The notes beneath the pieces are model-generated. The model did no database searches and had not been told where the DNA came from. It saw only the letters and a list, made by a program, of their open reading frames with translations. DNA of 64,000 nt from Metarhizium brunneum (lineage: Eukaryota; Ascomycota; Sordariomycetes; Hypocreales; Clavicipitaceae). Below are positions 10,480-23,436 of the stretch, piece after piece (within the stretch, counting starts at the first letter, position 1; every line of letters begins with the position of its first letter). A program made the translations under genes and the position numbers. Location of the stretch: positions 7,405,001-7,469,000 of the forward strand of contig NC_089422.1 in the NCBI RefSeq assembly GCF_013426205.1, given 5' to 3'.

Positions 10480-13400
10480 ATGGAGCCTCCGGAGCAGAGC
10501 GTCTCTCTTGACGACCCGTCGTCTCCCAGATCCTCTATTTCCTCCACACAACGCGAGATTTGGCCAGGTCCCTCTGCCACAGCTAACCTTGGACAAGGTC
10601 ACCAGCGTTGCCCATCAGGGCCATCACTACACAGCCAGCAGCAGGAGCTGCAGCATCAACACCAAGAACGCCGACCCACAGCCTCGCCTTCGCCTTCGCC
10701 TGCCGGTGCCCACTCTCACAAAATTTCGGCATCCTCCATAGCAGCCTCCAACGCCAGCAGGCAGAGCCGTTATGTTGACTCTGTCCCCTCCGAGACCAAT
10801 GCTGAGCCCTTCTCCTTCCCTATTGCCTCGCAACCAACCCCGATTCCTGTAAAAGGTGCTCATTCTCCTTCCTGGCATTCTCGACCCCAATCCGGTATAT
10901 CAGACGCCGGCAGCGACGTGCTCGTCTTTGGAGAGCCACACCCTTCGCCAACACATTCCGACATCTTGCGGATCCGCGCTGGGCTCAACGCAGAGAACGC
11001 TGCTCACGTGTGGTTGCCGGAACCCTCCTTGACGGCGCGGTCTTCCCTGTCCGACTTGCAGTCCAGGCGCCTGTCCAGTACTTCGATATACTCTCTTGCT
11101 TCCGCGAGGGGCATCATCAACTACTCTTCTTCGGCCCACGGTTCTGATTCAGGAACACTGTCGCGGTCGGTTTCTGGCCTCATGTCGTCAAGCAAAGGAG
11201 CATCTGCCGGCACACCGCCAGAGCCTGGTCTGTCCACTGCGGCCGCTGCAACGTCGTCTCCAAATGGATCCAACCCCAACGGCCAGCACAACCTCGCCAC
11301 GAGAGATGCTACCTCGCAACCCCTCGATTTGATGAGAAGAAACCAGCGAACCGACTCCAATATGCGAGCCCAACCCGATAGATCTCGTAGCAGAGCCAAG
11401 AGGCGTTTCAGTGGGAGCACCGCAACTAGCACCCATAGCCAAGGAAGCGACCGTGGTGCGCACCGTGAAAAGGAAGAGGGTAATGCAAAATCAAAATAAT
11501 AACAAAACTGTTCACCTCACCTGCATGCTGCTGACACATTATTAGCAAAACCTGCCCCTTGGGGCACAATCGGTATTTGTGCCTTGGATATCAAAGCAAG
11601 AAGCAAACCTAGCAGAAACATTCTCAACCGTCTTATTGCGAATCGGGATTTCGATGTCGTCGTATTTGGTGACAAGGTTATTCTCGACGAAGGTGTGTGT
11701 GTAACTTTTTTATGTATAACTTTTCATTCCCTTTCCTTTTCAATGCTTTTTCTTATGGGAATAAGTAAAAACATATTCCACCAACTTACCTCGGGTGGTT
11801 GAGAAAGAAAATAAAGGCTAACTTCGTTTTGTTCCAGAGGTTGAGAATTGGCCCATGTGGTATGCCGCCCCTTGCCCCTCGTCGGTGAACACAAAGAGCA
11901 TAGTAGCCTAGATTCCCACGTACAAGGGTTCAGAAGTAACACACTTTGCTAACACCTCACCCAGTGACTATTTAATTTCTTTCTACTCCGACGGATTCCC
12001 ACTTGAAAAGGCCATCGCATATGTCAAGGCACGAAAACCATTTTGCGTCAACGATGTGCCTATGCAAAAGGTTCTATGGGACCGGCGTGTCTGCCTCCGC
12101 CTTCTCGACATAATCCAAGTTCGCACGCCAAAACGGTTGGAAGTGAATCGTGATGGTGGCCCGCAAGTCTTGACACCAGAAATGGTGAAGCACATCAAAG
12201 ACATTTCTGGCATAACCATAGAGCCCGCAGACGCTACGACAGCGATCCGGCCGTCAAAGGTTGAGCTACTTGACGATGGCGATACGCTGAGTGTGGACGG
12301 TCGTGTCTTGAAAAAGCCTTTTGTCGAGAAGCCGACCAGCGGTGAAGACCATAACATTATCATTTACTTCGCGAAAAGTTCCGGGGGCGGCGCCAGAAAA
12401 TTGTTTCGAAAGATTGGCAACAAAAGCTCAGACTATGTTGCGGATCTCACGATACCTAGGGCAATCACTGAGCCAGAAGGGAGTTTCGTATACGAGAGCT
12501 TTATGCAAGTAGACAATGCCGAGGATGTGAAGGCATACACTGTTGGGCCCAACTATTGCCATGCAGAAACTCGCAAGTCTCCGGTAGTAGATGGCATCGT
12601 CAGGCGAAACACTCATGGCAAGGAGTTGCGCTACGTGACTAGTCTCAGTAACGAGGAGAGAGATGTGGCAAGCCGAATCTCAACGACATTTGGACAGCGT
12701 GTCTGCGGGTTTGATCTGCTCAGGGCAATGGGAAAGAGCTACGTAATCGATGTCAACGGCTGGAGTTTTGTCAAGGACAATGACGATTACTACGAGCATT
12801 GTGCCAATATTCTCCGAGATCTCTTTGTCAAGGACAAGCTACGTCGAGGAGGGGCAACACCACCCTTGCCTTCTCCAGAAACAACAGACCTGGACCCGAT
12901 GACCAAAATCGTACAGCAGGGCAGGGAGCGCGAACAACAGTCAGGGCCTGCGTCCTCATCCACGTCGAGATCTACAAGGGGACATGCAACAACGACGGAG
13001 CCTCAAAATGAAGATTCTGGCCAGAAACTCTCCGGCGAAACAACATCCCCTCGTCCCGAGAGCACTTTCAATTCAACCGTTCCAAGCACCTCCGCGAGTC
13101 CCCTTCTTCCGCCACCTTCAGAGATTGCCTTGCCCGGTAGTTCTACAGCTGCCTCATCTGTTCAGTCCGCACCTATATCTGCTCAACCAACGCAAGCACC
13201 AAGTGAAGAGACGCCAACCCAACCACCACCCCCGCCTAAGCATTCTTGGAAGTTGAAAGGAATGGTCTGTGTCATCCGACATGCTGACCGTACGCCAAAG
13301 CAAAAATATAAGTTCACGTTTCATACTGATCCATTTATTGCCCTTCTTAAAGGTCACCAGGAAGAAGTGCTCCTCATAGGGGAAGCTGCTTTGGCAAGCG

Positions 13401-15523
13401 TGATTCAGGCTGTCGACGTAGCGTATGAGGCTGGCATAGAGGACCGGGGGAAACTCAGGGCTCTTCGCAATGTACTAGTGAAAAAGGGCAGCTGGGCAGG
13501 CACAAAGGTGCAGATCAAGCCAATGTTCCGGAAAAAGAGGCTTGATGAAGTATCAACCTCTATCGAGGTGCCGGCGGTACTGGACATGGCCGAATCCCCC
13601 CCAGAAAGGAAAGGTAGGGCAGGGGAGTGTGATGGCAGTGAATGCACACCACGGTCTAGCTCCAAACGACATGATTCCCTTTCTGGTGTCACCATGTCCA
13701 AATTCACAGCTGCTGAGGAAAGCTTGGTCCTTGACAAACTTCAGCTTATTGTCAAGTGGGGTGGGGAGCCAACACACTCAGCACGATACCAAGCACAAGA
13801 GCTGGGGGAAAATATGCGCAATGACTTGATGCTCTTGAATAGGGATGTTTTTGACGAAATTCATGTCTTTAGCAGCTCCGAACGACGAGTGAGCGCAAGC
13901 GCTCAAATTTGGGCTTGCTCGTTCCTGGACCGAAACGACTTGCCTGAAGACTTCATCACTACGCGAAAGGATCTACTGGATGATTCAAATGCTGCCAAAG
14001 ACGAAATGGACAAAGTAAAGAAGAAGTTGAAGGGCCTACTCCGCAAGGGCAACGAGCGTCCAGCCCAGTTTACCTGGCCCGAAAATATGCCTGAACCCTC
14101 CGAGGTCCAAACTCGGGTGGTTCAACTCATGAATTTCCACAGGCGTGTCATGCAATACAACTACGGCAAGTTGTACAATGGTGCGGCTTCGTCGCTCGGC
14201 GCCAATTCCAACGCAAGCTCAGAGAGGTTAAGCATGGAAGGTTCCTCGGCATCAATTTCGTCTCTCTCACATGCGAACGCTGTCAACGGTATCCAATCCC
14301 GATGGTGCAGCGGCGAGGACGCTGAGCTGTTCCGTGAACGATGGGATAAGCTGTTTTCTGAATTTTGCGATGGTGATAAGGTAGACCCTAGCAAAATTTC
14401 AGAGCTTTATGATACGATGAAATTCGACGCACTTCATAACCGACAATTCCTAGAATGGGTCTTCACGCCACCGAAAAGCATGTTGGAGGATGAGTACTCT
14501 CAAATGGAGGGAAAGCAGAAAGATATCGATGAGGCCAAAGCTTCCGAAGATGCAAAAGGTGAGAAGGGCCAGAACGGTAGCTTTGACGGTTCTGACAAGA
14601 CAGACGCTGCAAATCGATCTGTCAAGAAGCTGTTCCGCAGACGATCGTTCCTAAACAGCCTCAGACACACGAATGATGAAGCTTTGCCCGAACAGTACTT
14701 CCGATTGTACAAAGGGGCCAATCAGACAGCCATGAAGTCCGATCCGCGCACCGAACCTTTGCAGGAATTATACAGATTAGCAAAGGTGTTATTTGACTTC
14801 ATTTGTCCTCAGGAATACGGTATTTCCGACAGTGAGAAGCTCGAAATTGGATTGTTGACGTCTCTTCCACTTCTGAAGGAGATCGTTCAGGACTTGGAAG
14901 AGATGCAAGCATCTACCGATGCTAAGGCTTTCTTCTACTTCACCAAAGAATCCCACATCTACACCCTGCTCAACTCCATCATCGAGGGTGGCATCGAAAC
15001 GAAAATTAACCGCAGCACGATTCCCGAGCTGGATTACCTGTCCCAAATCTGTTTTGAGCTTTACGAATCTGAGACCAAAGCACCAGCAGAGAGCGCGCTT
15101 GGCGATGAGTCGACATTTACGTACAGCATCCGTATCACGATCAGTCCTGGTTGCCACGTTTTCGATCCCCTGCACGTGCAGCTCGACAGCCGGCATTGCA
15201 TTGGCTGCGCCCCGAGACGCAGCTTGACTCCACACATAGACTGGCTGCAAGTCATCAAGACACTTCGCGCCAAATTCAACCAGTAGGTGTCATCCTTTTC
15301 CTGCAACTCGTGTGTTGTCTGTCTGTCTGTCTGTCCGCTAGTTTGCTGATGACGGTCCTCTTTTCCCAGAGTTAAACTTCCCAAAACATTCCTAGCGGTG
15401 AATCTATCGGACGCTTTCACATTCGAGGAGCAAGAACGGCTAGCAAGTGACCATGAACTACTACAGATGAAATCTCTGCCACCAAAAGATTTGCTTTCTG
15501 GTAGTCCTGATTTGGGAACATAG
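10480..15523 (+). CDS. vip1: Inositol hexakisphosphate/diphosphoinositol-pentakisphosphate kinase VIP1 (Asp1, PPIP5K)
   Basis: Five exons: 10480-11479, 11546-11692, 11838-11859, 11965-15282 and 15370-15523, 1546 residues. The enzyme makes 1-position inositol pyrophosphates (IP8/1-IP7) that signal phosphate status and affect microtubules and polarity. The first 333 residues are Ser-rich and disordered. The ATP-grasp kinase follows (GICALDIKARSKPSRN, VVVFGDKVILDE, FYSDGFPLEKAIAYVK, then CGFDLLRAMGKSYVIDVNGW). The histidine-phosphatase-like half starts at about residue 825 with VCVIRHADRTPKQK and ends with QLDSRHCIGCAPRRSL. Exon 3 is only 22 nt and codes VENWPM. The last intron contains a CTGT microsatellite (about 15317-15334). 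Frame closes exactly over all five exons. Confidence 0.95.
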
Positions 15524-18500
15524 AATACGACGTCAGTCAATGAGAAGGATACAGCTGAGCACAGCGGCGCGGCGCCTTGCCTGTGATGACAGGACAATAC
15601 TTGTTTGGCAACTGCGAAAACCCAGGAGTGCCTCTGAGCGAGATTGTTTTATTGACGAGCATGTGCCGTGGACCTTGAATAGCGCTATTCACTGTACATG
15701 TGGCAGCTATTTGGATATACTCGACGAAGCGCATTTGAAGGAGTGCAGCAGTGGGGCACATATCATCGGCATGTCCGGTGATTTGTAGACTGGACGCAAA
15801 GACACAGACATGTTTCGCGATGCAGCATGCGGAGTGCATAAAAGGGATAGAATAGAACAAACGAGTGTGCAAACACAATTGTACAGGATAGCACAGCATA
15901 CATAAACAGAGTCTTTCCTTGACGGGTACGGAGTACTCTGTACAACAAAACGCTGCATTCACATGCCTGAGAGGGCGATGGCTTTGGAGTACAAGATGTG
16001 AGGGTGTACTATTATTGTAAAGCAGCCGCTGTTGGGATGCTGGTAATTTCAACATTGACCCATGTTCGCCCACAATTCATGAACACGACCATGGGACAAT
16101 CAGTTAGCCTAGACACAAGTCACAGAAAGAGTGCATGGGAGGAAACCCATACTACTCCTTGACCAGCAGTGCCCACTCGTATCATATTATATTGTACGGA
16201 GTACCGAGTACGCAAGGTAAGTACCTATAGTAGTTATGTGTTGAACACCAACGCCGCTGTGTGCGGATGCAGGTAGTGATGTTCAACAACGAAAAAAAAA
16301 AAAGATCATATGATCTAAATGTCCAACTCCCCCGGCTTGCTAGGTCTTGTTGAAATTTGTTAGAAACTTGCATAGGATAATAACTCGACTTACCCTGAAA
16401 CCGAAAAAAAAACAGAATCAAACATCGCAAGCGTGTGACCCAAGATTACGCGTGCGTAGGTATGCCAAGACTCCGGTTCCCCAAATGTCCTTGGTCGTCG
16501 CTCAGGACTTCTGCATTGATTTAGGGAGAGCTGCAACAAGAAAGGTACCGTACGGCATTCATCGTGCGACAGAAGGGCGCATCATTACGTCCGCAGGGGT
16601 CTTGCAGCTAGAGGGGCCGCGTCTGCTGTGGGGATACAAGGTCTGACACCCTTGGCGGCGGAGAGGCGCATGGGGCAGAAACATTTCAAGGCATCCTGTA
16701 CCCCGGCCGGCATGGACGAAAATAGCAGTTGGTTAGTTCTTGGCCGATTCGCGTCCCTCTTCTCCCTCGAAAAACTCTCGCGCGGAAGAGAAGGCCTCTT
16801 CCCGAGGTGGGTTCGTTTCGGTCGCTCCACGGTGAGCAGTCGCCCAACTTGGCTTATGGAATCAAACCACCCTGGCCCGGCCATGCCGTTTGACGTATTC
16901 CCATTGCATCAGATAAAAAAAGGTGGGATGATTCTCACCATGACGGCATAATCCGTGTGGAAATATCATTTACTAGATGTTCCCCGACTTCAGGAGCGGA
17001 GTGGCGGCACCGGGGCTTGGAAACACCCCATTCCTCTGTCATCTACCGAGTAGACACTTCGGCTGCCTCGCAATCAAGTCTCGACGAGTGTCTAGTTGCG
17101 AGGATCAACATCCCATCGTTATGCAGGGATCGTCCCGTCCCGAGATGTCGAAATGGGGAGACAAGTTTTGGCGGTCACAGCTGCATGAATAGAGCCGCCA
17201 GTATCGATGTATTCGGTTGTATTTCATAGGTTCAAGTTGGAATGCCATTCCTGGAGAGCCTGGTTTCGAAATTGCATTTTGTACCAGTGAGCATAAAGCA
17301 CAAGACGGCCCAACGTCATGTTCTTGTCTCCGCGCCAGGGGTGCTTTGTTGTATGTATGTAGGATGTGCCCAAGTAGCGCCAACCTGAGCAGGAATGAGA
17401 CACAAAGCAAACCGAGGGTACGTACGTATCCCTGTAGAAACATGGCAACCAGAGCATCTGGCCCCTGGGGCTGCTTGCGGCTTGCGATCGGCAACAGATC
17501 GGGGGACACTGTTGTCTTTGGAAAGTGAGGAATGACATGGACATTACATACATACATAACACCTACATACATATGTACGTACGTGGCTCGGCGGGCTGCT
17601 CAAATGGCTTGCCTCGCCTTGGCTGCATCCCGTGTCCACACGTCGGCTAAACACTTGCCAATATCCCCCTCCGTGGTTGATAGGTGCACCAGTATGAGTC
17701 AACATAGGCATACAATGCCATGCGTTTAGACGTCTCAGAACCTTGGGCGTCGTTTATGCTCACAGTACTCCGTACTGATGTAATCAGACCCGATCCTTGC
17801 TTTGCTGGTGTTGGGGCGCATTTGCCAACACTGGCATTCGTGGATGGTCTTATTAGTGCAACGGGGTAGAAGGGCAAAAGAAGTTCCATGGAACACAGGG
17901 CGCGTCCGTTTGGAGGCACCCCTGGTAAGACTCAAGAACTCCCAGAGAGGTTCATGTGTAAGACCAAAGCCGGGATTGTCACGCAGGTACAGGCACCGAG
18001 AGAGCCCAGCGCCGCACTGCACAGGGAAATGACATGGAGTAAAGGGGCAGGCTCCGAGATTGACAGGTCCCACAAACCACTGGTCCCCGTTTCCGCTCGA
18101 TCGTCGTGCATAAATAGGCAAACCTTTTCAGGCCTCGGTAAGCATTTAAAGTTTCAAACGGACTTGGGCGACGGCAGGGCAATTGGAGGACAAGGGCCTT
18201 CTCGGTGCTGGCTGTTGTCCAGAAGGAAACCAGAGGCTGAAAACGACGGGCAGAAATGCACATGTAACCATGCTGAGTCGGGTGAGGCACAGTAGAGAGT
18301 AATGTCAGTGGATTGCTGACAAGAGAGCGCCAGAGCACCAGCCTCTTCATGCGGAATGATGCAAAATGCAGGGCTACGGCAACGATTCGCCGCAAGTGGA
18401 AACGCAGCAACTAGGATGTGTCTGTGCCAAACGGTATATGCTGCCTCGAGTTGCCAAATCTCTACGTCTGCCCCTGGAGCAACTGTGACAGTGCTTGTGA

Positions 18501-20539
18501 TATTGATTGACTCTTCTTGTAGCGTTGCTAGCAATGTTGCACGTCACTTGTCGCCGTTGTCGAAAGGAGGTGGCGAGCCAGATGATCAAAGGCCCAACCC
18601 CAGCAGAGTGCTGTCGTCAAGAATCAGGGCCAACAAAACGGCTCCGAGGTCTAGAAGGCTCTGTGATCAATCAGCGAGGAGAGCTTGAACAGGTTTTTCT
18701 CTTGCACCGCCGTAATTTTCGAGGTCGACCAAATGCCACCAGACCCGCAACGACTCGACGCGCTGTTGGTCTGCTTCTTTGCTGAACTGTCCATAGTCTC
18801 CAGATTTGGCTTTGACTTGTATTCCAAAATAGTCGTCAGGAGGAGAGGCCAGAGCCGAAGCATACACCCCCCATGGCCCATGGGCGAGTTAGTTTGAGGA
18901 GAGACAGGTCGCGCACGCACCGTCCATCCTGTCCGCTGCGGCGAGCCTCTTGCGATCAAATGCTAGGACGTGGCAGCCATCATGGCCCAGCTGCACCCTG
19001 CACCTTGCAGCACCATCCTAACATACCCTGCCACTACTGATTCCAACGCCGTGGCTCCGCCCTGTCCGTCCACCACCTTTGCAGTCAAGTAGTAGTACTA
19101 CTAGGACTCCATGCCCGTACAGGGAGACTTGGGCTTGCATGGGCCGCGAGCACTGCTAGGCCGCATGACTGCAACGCGCTGCACCATCAAAGACCCGCTA
19201 CCATGTCTCTGGAAGCACGCCAGTCCCGTTTCATCGATGACATTGACCGGGATTCCCACCGGACTAGCCCAAGGCGCCAGGGTTTTGGCTCGATTGTGTT
19301 TCCAGGTGTCTTGGGCGCCAGGGGACAAGGTTGACAGTTTATTGATTGGGCAACCATCACGGGCAGACTGGCTACCATGTGCTGCTCGACAATTTAGTGT
19401 TTAAACCGGCTCGAGGGTGGAAAGGGTGGATGGCACGGCGTCTTCGAGGCTCGGGTGCTGGGGATGGAGGAGTGAGGATTGACTCGAGAGTGACAAAGTG
19501 AGCAGGACTGACTACTACTAACTAGGTGTCGACGGTCTAGGCATGTACGCTGCCCAGCGGTTGTTGCCTCCTTCCCGGCATGGAACGACTCACACCTGCC
19601 TTGCTTCGCCTGCGCCGCCTGCCCTATTCTTGTTACTCTAGACTGACAGGAGCTTGGCCAGCTTGACCGGGAGTGTCTGGACTCTGGTTCATCCAAGCTG
19701 CCGTCCGGGTATGAACCTCGATCTCTTCTTTTCAACTCGGCACCCGTCACCATCGCCACATTGTACATTGTACAAACATCCCTGGCGCCCGCTTCGAGCA
19801 GTTTGGAACAAAACCTGACTTTGAGCAGCGCCATCTGTATCCGAAGTCTCCGTGGGCTCCGTTTGCTCCTTGGGTCCTCGTCGTCTGGGCGTTGTCTTGC
19901 AACCCTTCCCCGGGAGCTTGCCCTTGTTGTTGGAAATTCGGGCCTTTACAGAAATCCCCGAAGTTTCTCGTTTGAGACTCAAACAGGACCACAGCGTTAC
20001 AACGTAGGCGTGTGCTTCCGCCGTCAACGGCCTTGTTTGGCGCATCGTTGAACCTGTCATCGTCAGGACTGGGCTTACACGGGGCTTGTTCAAGCGTCCT
20101 TCGCTTATGAGAGACCTCCACAGCCGTCTTCAGTCACCTTCTGGTATACTCGAGGGCAGTATATAAGGTCTGGTTCTTTCCCGCCATCTGTTGTCGGACT
20201 GCATCCCTCCAACTCGAATACTACCGATTCTCGAAGCTTTGCCTCTCGTCCCCATTGCGATCTCTTCTTCCTCGTCCGTATTTTCAACTTGAATAATCTC
20301 TCTGTCCCGTCTGTTAGCTTCCCATCGGCGCAACAAGCTTTGAGCACCCTTGTGTTGCTTGATCCTCAACTACAAACGAACGTGTGAAGCGTTTCATCAC
20401 TTCCCATACATTCTGGTCACGCTTGCCCAAGGACAATCAGAAAACAACGACATTTTTCGGACAGTCATCACCAGCGTTGGTTGCCAAGCTCAATAACATT
20501 TGACGACGGGAACCCTATCAGCCAAATACAACAGACGCC
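15524..20539. other. 5-kb gene-poor region
   Basis: Only short frames without recognisable domains occur, and none has convincing codon use or splice partners. TACGGAGTA-type palindromes lie at 15927-15942, 16194-16211 and 17765-17776. From about 18.9 kb the plus strand becomes pyrimidine-rich, as in fungal promoters and long leaders, and it leads into the 52-codon ORF at 20540. The simplest reading is the VIP1 3' flank followed by a long promoter or 5' UTR. A non-coding RNA is possible but cannot be shown from sequence. Confidence 0.5.
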
Positions 20540-20698
20540 ATGGCAAACTCGTGTTCTCATTCTTTCAGCCTTATCAAGTGTGATACAACCTTGGTGCAAT
20601 GGATTTGCAAATACTGTTGTTCAGGGCCACATTGGATGATCTTCGAGTGTGTTTACTGCAAGCTGCATGTGTGCAGAGCATGCACACAGGCGGCATAG
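20540..20698 (+). CDS. 52-residue cysteine-rich micro-protein, probable zinc binder
   Basis: A short ORF with a good start context (ACGCCATGGCA) runs to TAG 20696-20698. It codes 52 residues with nine cysteines: Cys 5, 14, 23, 26, 27, 37, 40, 45 and 48, plus His 7, 31 and 43. Three C-x2-C pairs (WICKYC, CVYC, CRAC) in about 26 residues suggest a compact zinc fold, possibly like one half of a RING or ZZ domain. There is no signal peptide or membrane segment. The surroundings are non-coding for about 5 kb upstream and 1.6 kb downstream. I have a vague memory of similar tiny fungal proteins with a SGPHW..ECxYCK core but cannot check it. The function is unknown. The non-random cysteine spacing is the main argument that it is real. 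Confidence 0.6.
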   Translation: MANSCSHSFSLIKCDTTLVQWICKYCCSGPHWMIFECVYCKLHVCRACTQAA

Positions 20699-22312
20699 AA
20701 GCCAATGGTCAAAGCTTGCACACCAGACCACACATAGCGCATAGGAGTCACGACCAACAGTCAAGTGTGCTCTATCCAGATACGCTAGGCTGTTCTGCGG
20801 TTTTTGTTCGGCTACGTCCTCTGTGTACCCGGAGCACTTTTCAACGGCGTTCGGCAATGAAGAGCATTCATCTTTCGTCTCTCCTCTTTTATCTCTCATC
20901 TTTTAAATAGAAATTTTCGTTTTACATTGTTTCATCCGCTGATAGCTCAGGCAAATACAGTGCCGCGCGGTATCACATGTGGGCATAAGAATACTACTTG
21001 AGAATTTGCTACCAATGATGGAATTTACTCGGTGTTTGGGGTTAGAATAGCATTTACGGCCCAGGCCAGGATATGAGACGCGAAGAAAATATAAATGATA
21101 TTTTATGATATTGTGTGGCTTCCAAGCTGCAACGGAACATGTGTGCGATAAATGCAGTAATGATGAATGTGGAAACAGTCTTGCAGCGCTATCGAAGACT
21201 TTGATGATGTTTTGCTTTGCCGGTACATACATGATCAAGCCAATTGCTTCGTAAAATTTACAGTTCCTTCATGAGCATGCATATGTAGTTGTTGTCACAG
21301 AGCCGTCAGCCGTTTCTACTTGGATTCGGGCTACTGATCTGTGACACCTTATTGGAACTGTCAAATATGTTCTAGAAACACTTGAGTAACACATGCTCTA
21401 CGTTTCTTGTCCCACGCACATACATGGTTTCACCGAGGAACACAATCCCATTCGACGGCAGCAAAGCACAAACGCCTGGTTCTTTCTCCGAGCAGTCTTC
21501 AAACGAAGGCATCGTGTAACTGGCGCGAGACCCGAGCCTATGCAGGATCCAAACAGCTGGGTGGCACAATGTGTGACACTGACCGTTGGTGGCTGTTGTC
21601 TGAGTCCCGCGTTTGAACGCCTTGTGGGCTCGACGTGGGCTCGACGTGGGCTCGACGTTGGAAATTAGACACAGTCTCTCTGGCCTCGGTTGGCTGAAGA
21701 GTCAAGTATTGTACGATACAAGCCTGGGGTGCGCCTTTCTGCATAAACTAGGTCATTGAAGCAGTAGTACTCTTGCATACAATTCATTCTGTTGTCTCCA
21801 ACCTATGATGCTTTCGTTCTTTGTTTCTGTTTTATTCAATAGAAAATATCCCCATTATCAGCGTAGACCCACGAAGCTCGGTGAACAATACCATCCGTCT
21901 CCTGTCCTGGCGTACAAATCGATTGTAATGGGGTTTTTGGCCCCCCCCCTTCCCCCGAGGCTCTTCACTCCCCGGCGTCACACGTTGAAGCAAGTGAGAC
22001 TTCGTTGTCTCTTGTTTTCCCTCTCTCAACGGCCCGGTGGAATTAATGTCATTGAAACAATGATCAGCACAGAATAAAGCGGGGGCGTGCGTGTAATGGG
22101 CGCAACAGGGGCTGCAACTGTTTCCGCTTGCGTGAGACAACTCGGATTGTGCAAGTTCAGCTTTTCTCACGAGAGGAGCAGACTGCATTCCCCAGGCCGG
22201 CGTACTCTCCACGACAACACTTTATTGCTCTAAATTCTGAGTGCCACTATTGTCGGCCTTTTCTTTTCCCTTTTTTGCAACCCCTCGCCCCATTCTAATT
22301 TTTTTTTTAGTT
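20699..22312. other. Intergenic region between the micro-protein and the MOSC gene
   Basis: AT-richer 3' flank without a convincing gene. It contains an 11-bp tandem repeat at 21624-21656 and a C-run near 21941-21955. The frames on either strand show no known domain. Confidence 0.5.
21624..21656. repeat. Tandem repeat, 3 x 11 bp (GTGGGCTCGAC)
   Basis: Three identical consecutive copies of GTGGGCTCGAC. The unit is GC-rich in an otherwise AT-rich flank. Nothing suggests a coding role. Confidence 0.85.
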
Positions 22313-23436
22313 TTAGGACGTTTGATAGAACTGCGGCTGGGCACCCCGTGCTCGCAGGGGCCAGTCAAAAATAGGTCGTTCGTCGGCGCGTTTGGTGACG
22401 GTGATTTCGTCGCCTACGGCAAGGACCATGTTCTCTTGTCCTTCGTTCAGGAAGCCGTATTTTCCGAAGACGGGGTTGTATTTGGCACCTGTGTCTACCC
22501 GTCGGTCGGACATGAGCTTCTTGAGGACCGTGCCTCTCTCGCCCTCGGCTATTTTGCCGGTGTCGTAGTCCACGTTGAGGGACGGGCAGCGGTTACACAT
22601 CTTGGTCAGGGTGAGGAACGGCTGGTCGTTGGCGGAGAGTTCGGCCCAGAAATCTTCGTCAAAGTCTGCTTCTCCGTCGACGACAATATTGGGTCGGAAG
22701 GCTGTGATTGCGACGTCGCTTGAGGGCATTCTGGCCTTGACGTTGGCAAGGGACTTTTCAGAGGCGACGAGAAAGGGGGCCAGGTCTGAGAAGGCAAGCC
22801 ACGGCTTGTCCTTGGCGGGCCTCGATGTCCCAGCTACGTAGCCGGATATGGAGGATAGCCAACCTCTTTGCTGAGGTGGGCCGTCTGTTTGGGGAGCATA
22901 GGTTCCGAGGACTGGCCGCCTTCCGTCCCCGATATAGATCAATACGGCTTTGAATCCGAAGCAGGCCGTGAACCAGTCGTCGTAGCGGGCGCCCATTCGA
23001 TACGCAGTGACCATGCTCAGGTGTAAGTCGACATCTACCGTCTCTAGATCAGATGTGTCGGGGCTCAGCGGGACCTCCAGGACCTCATTTTGCATCGGAT
23101 GCGCAGCAACGACAGGGTCCTCGGGAGTCAGATACGAGACGTGAACGCTGTCGCCTACAATCTCCTGCTTGAACAAGCCGCACTGGTAAACCTTGTCAAT
23201 TTGGACCTTGGTGAGCTTGGAAGGGTCTGTGTCGTCGGCGCGACAAATCATGAAGCGTCGGTCATACTGGACGCCCTGGGGGGTGAGACGGGCATCGTCG
23301 AGGCGAATTGGACGAAGGGCTTTGATAGGATAAACATATATCTGGAAGTGTTGTCAGCGGGTGACCGGGTGCGTGATGAGGCGGGAAAGCTCCATGGATG
23401 ACGATGATGGACGGCACGTACCGATGTGACCTTCAT
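22313..23436 (-). CDS. MOSC-domain molybdenum-cofactor protein (mARC/YcbX-like)
   Basis: Two exons: 23436-23422 (MKVTS) and 23341-22313, 347 residues. The splice gives KVTSIYVYPIKALRPIRLDD, the typical opening of the MOSC N-terminal beta-barrel domain. The C-terminal half holds AFRPNIVVDGEADFDEDFW followed by CNRCPSLNVDYDTG, where the family keeps the cysteine that can ligand molybdenum. Relatives (mARC, YcbX) reduce N-hydroxylated compounds with cytochrome b5-type partners; the substrate here is unknown. No membrane anchor or mitochondrial presequence is evident, unlike mammalian mARC. An upstream in-frame ATG would add nine residues (MERGKQTSKV...). Confidence 0.85.
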
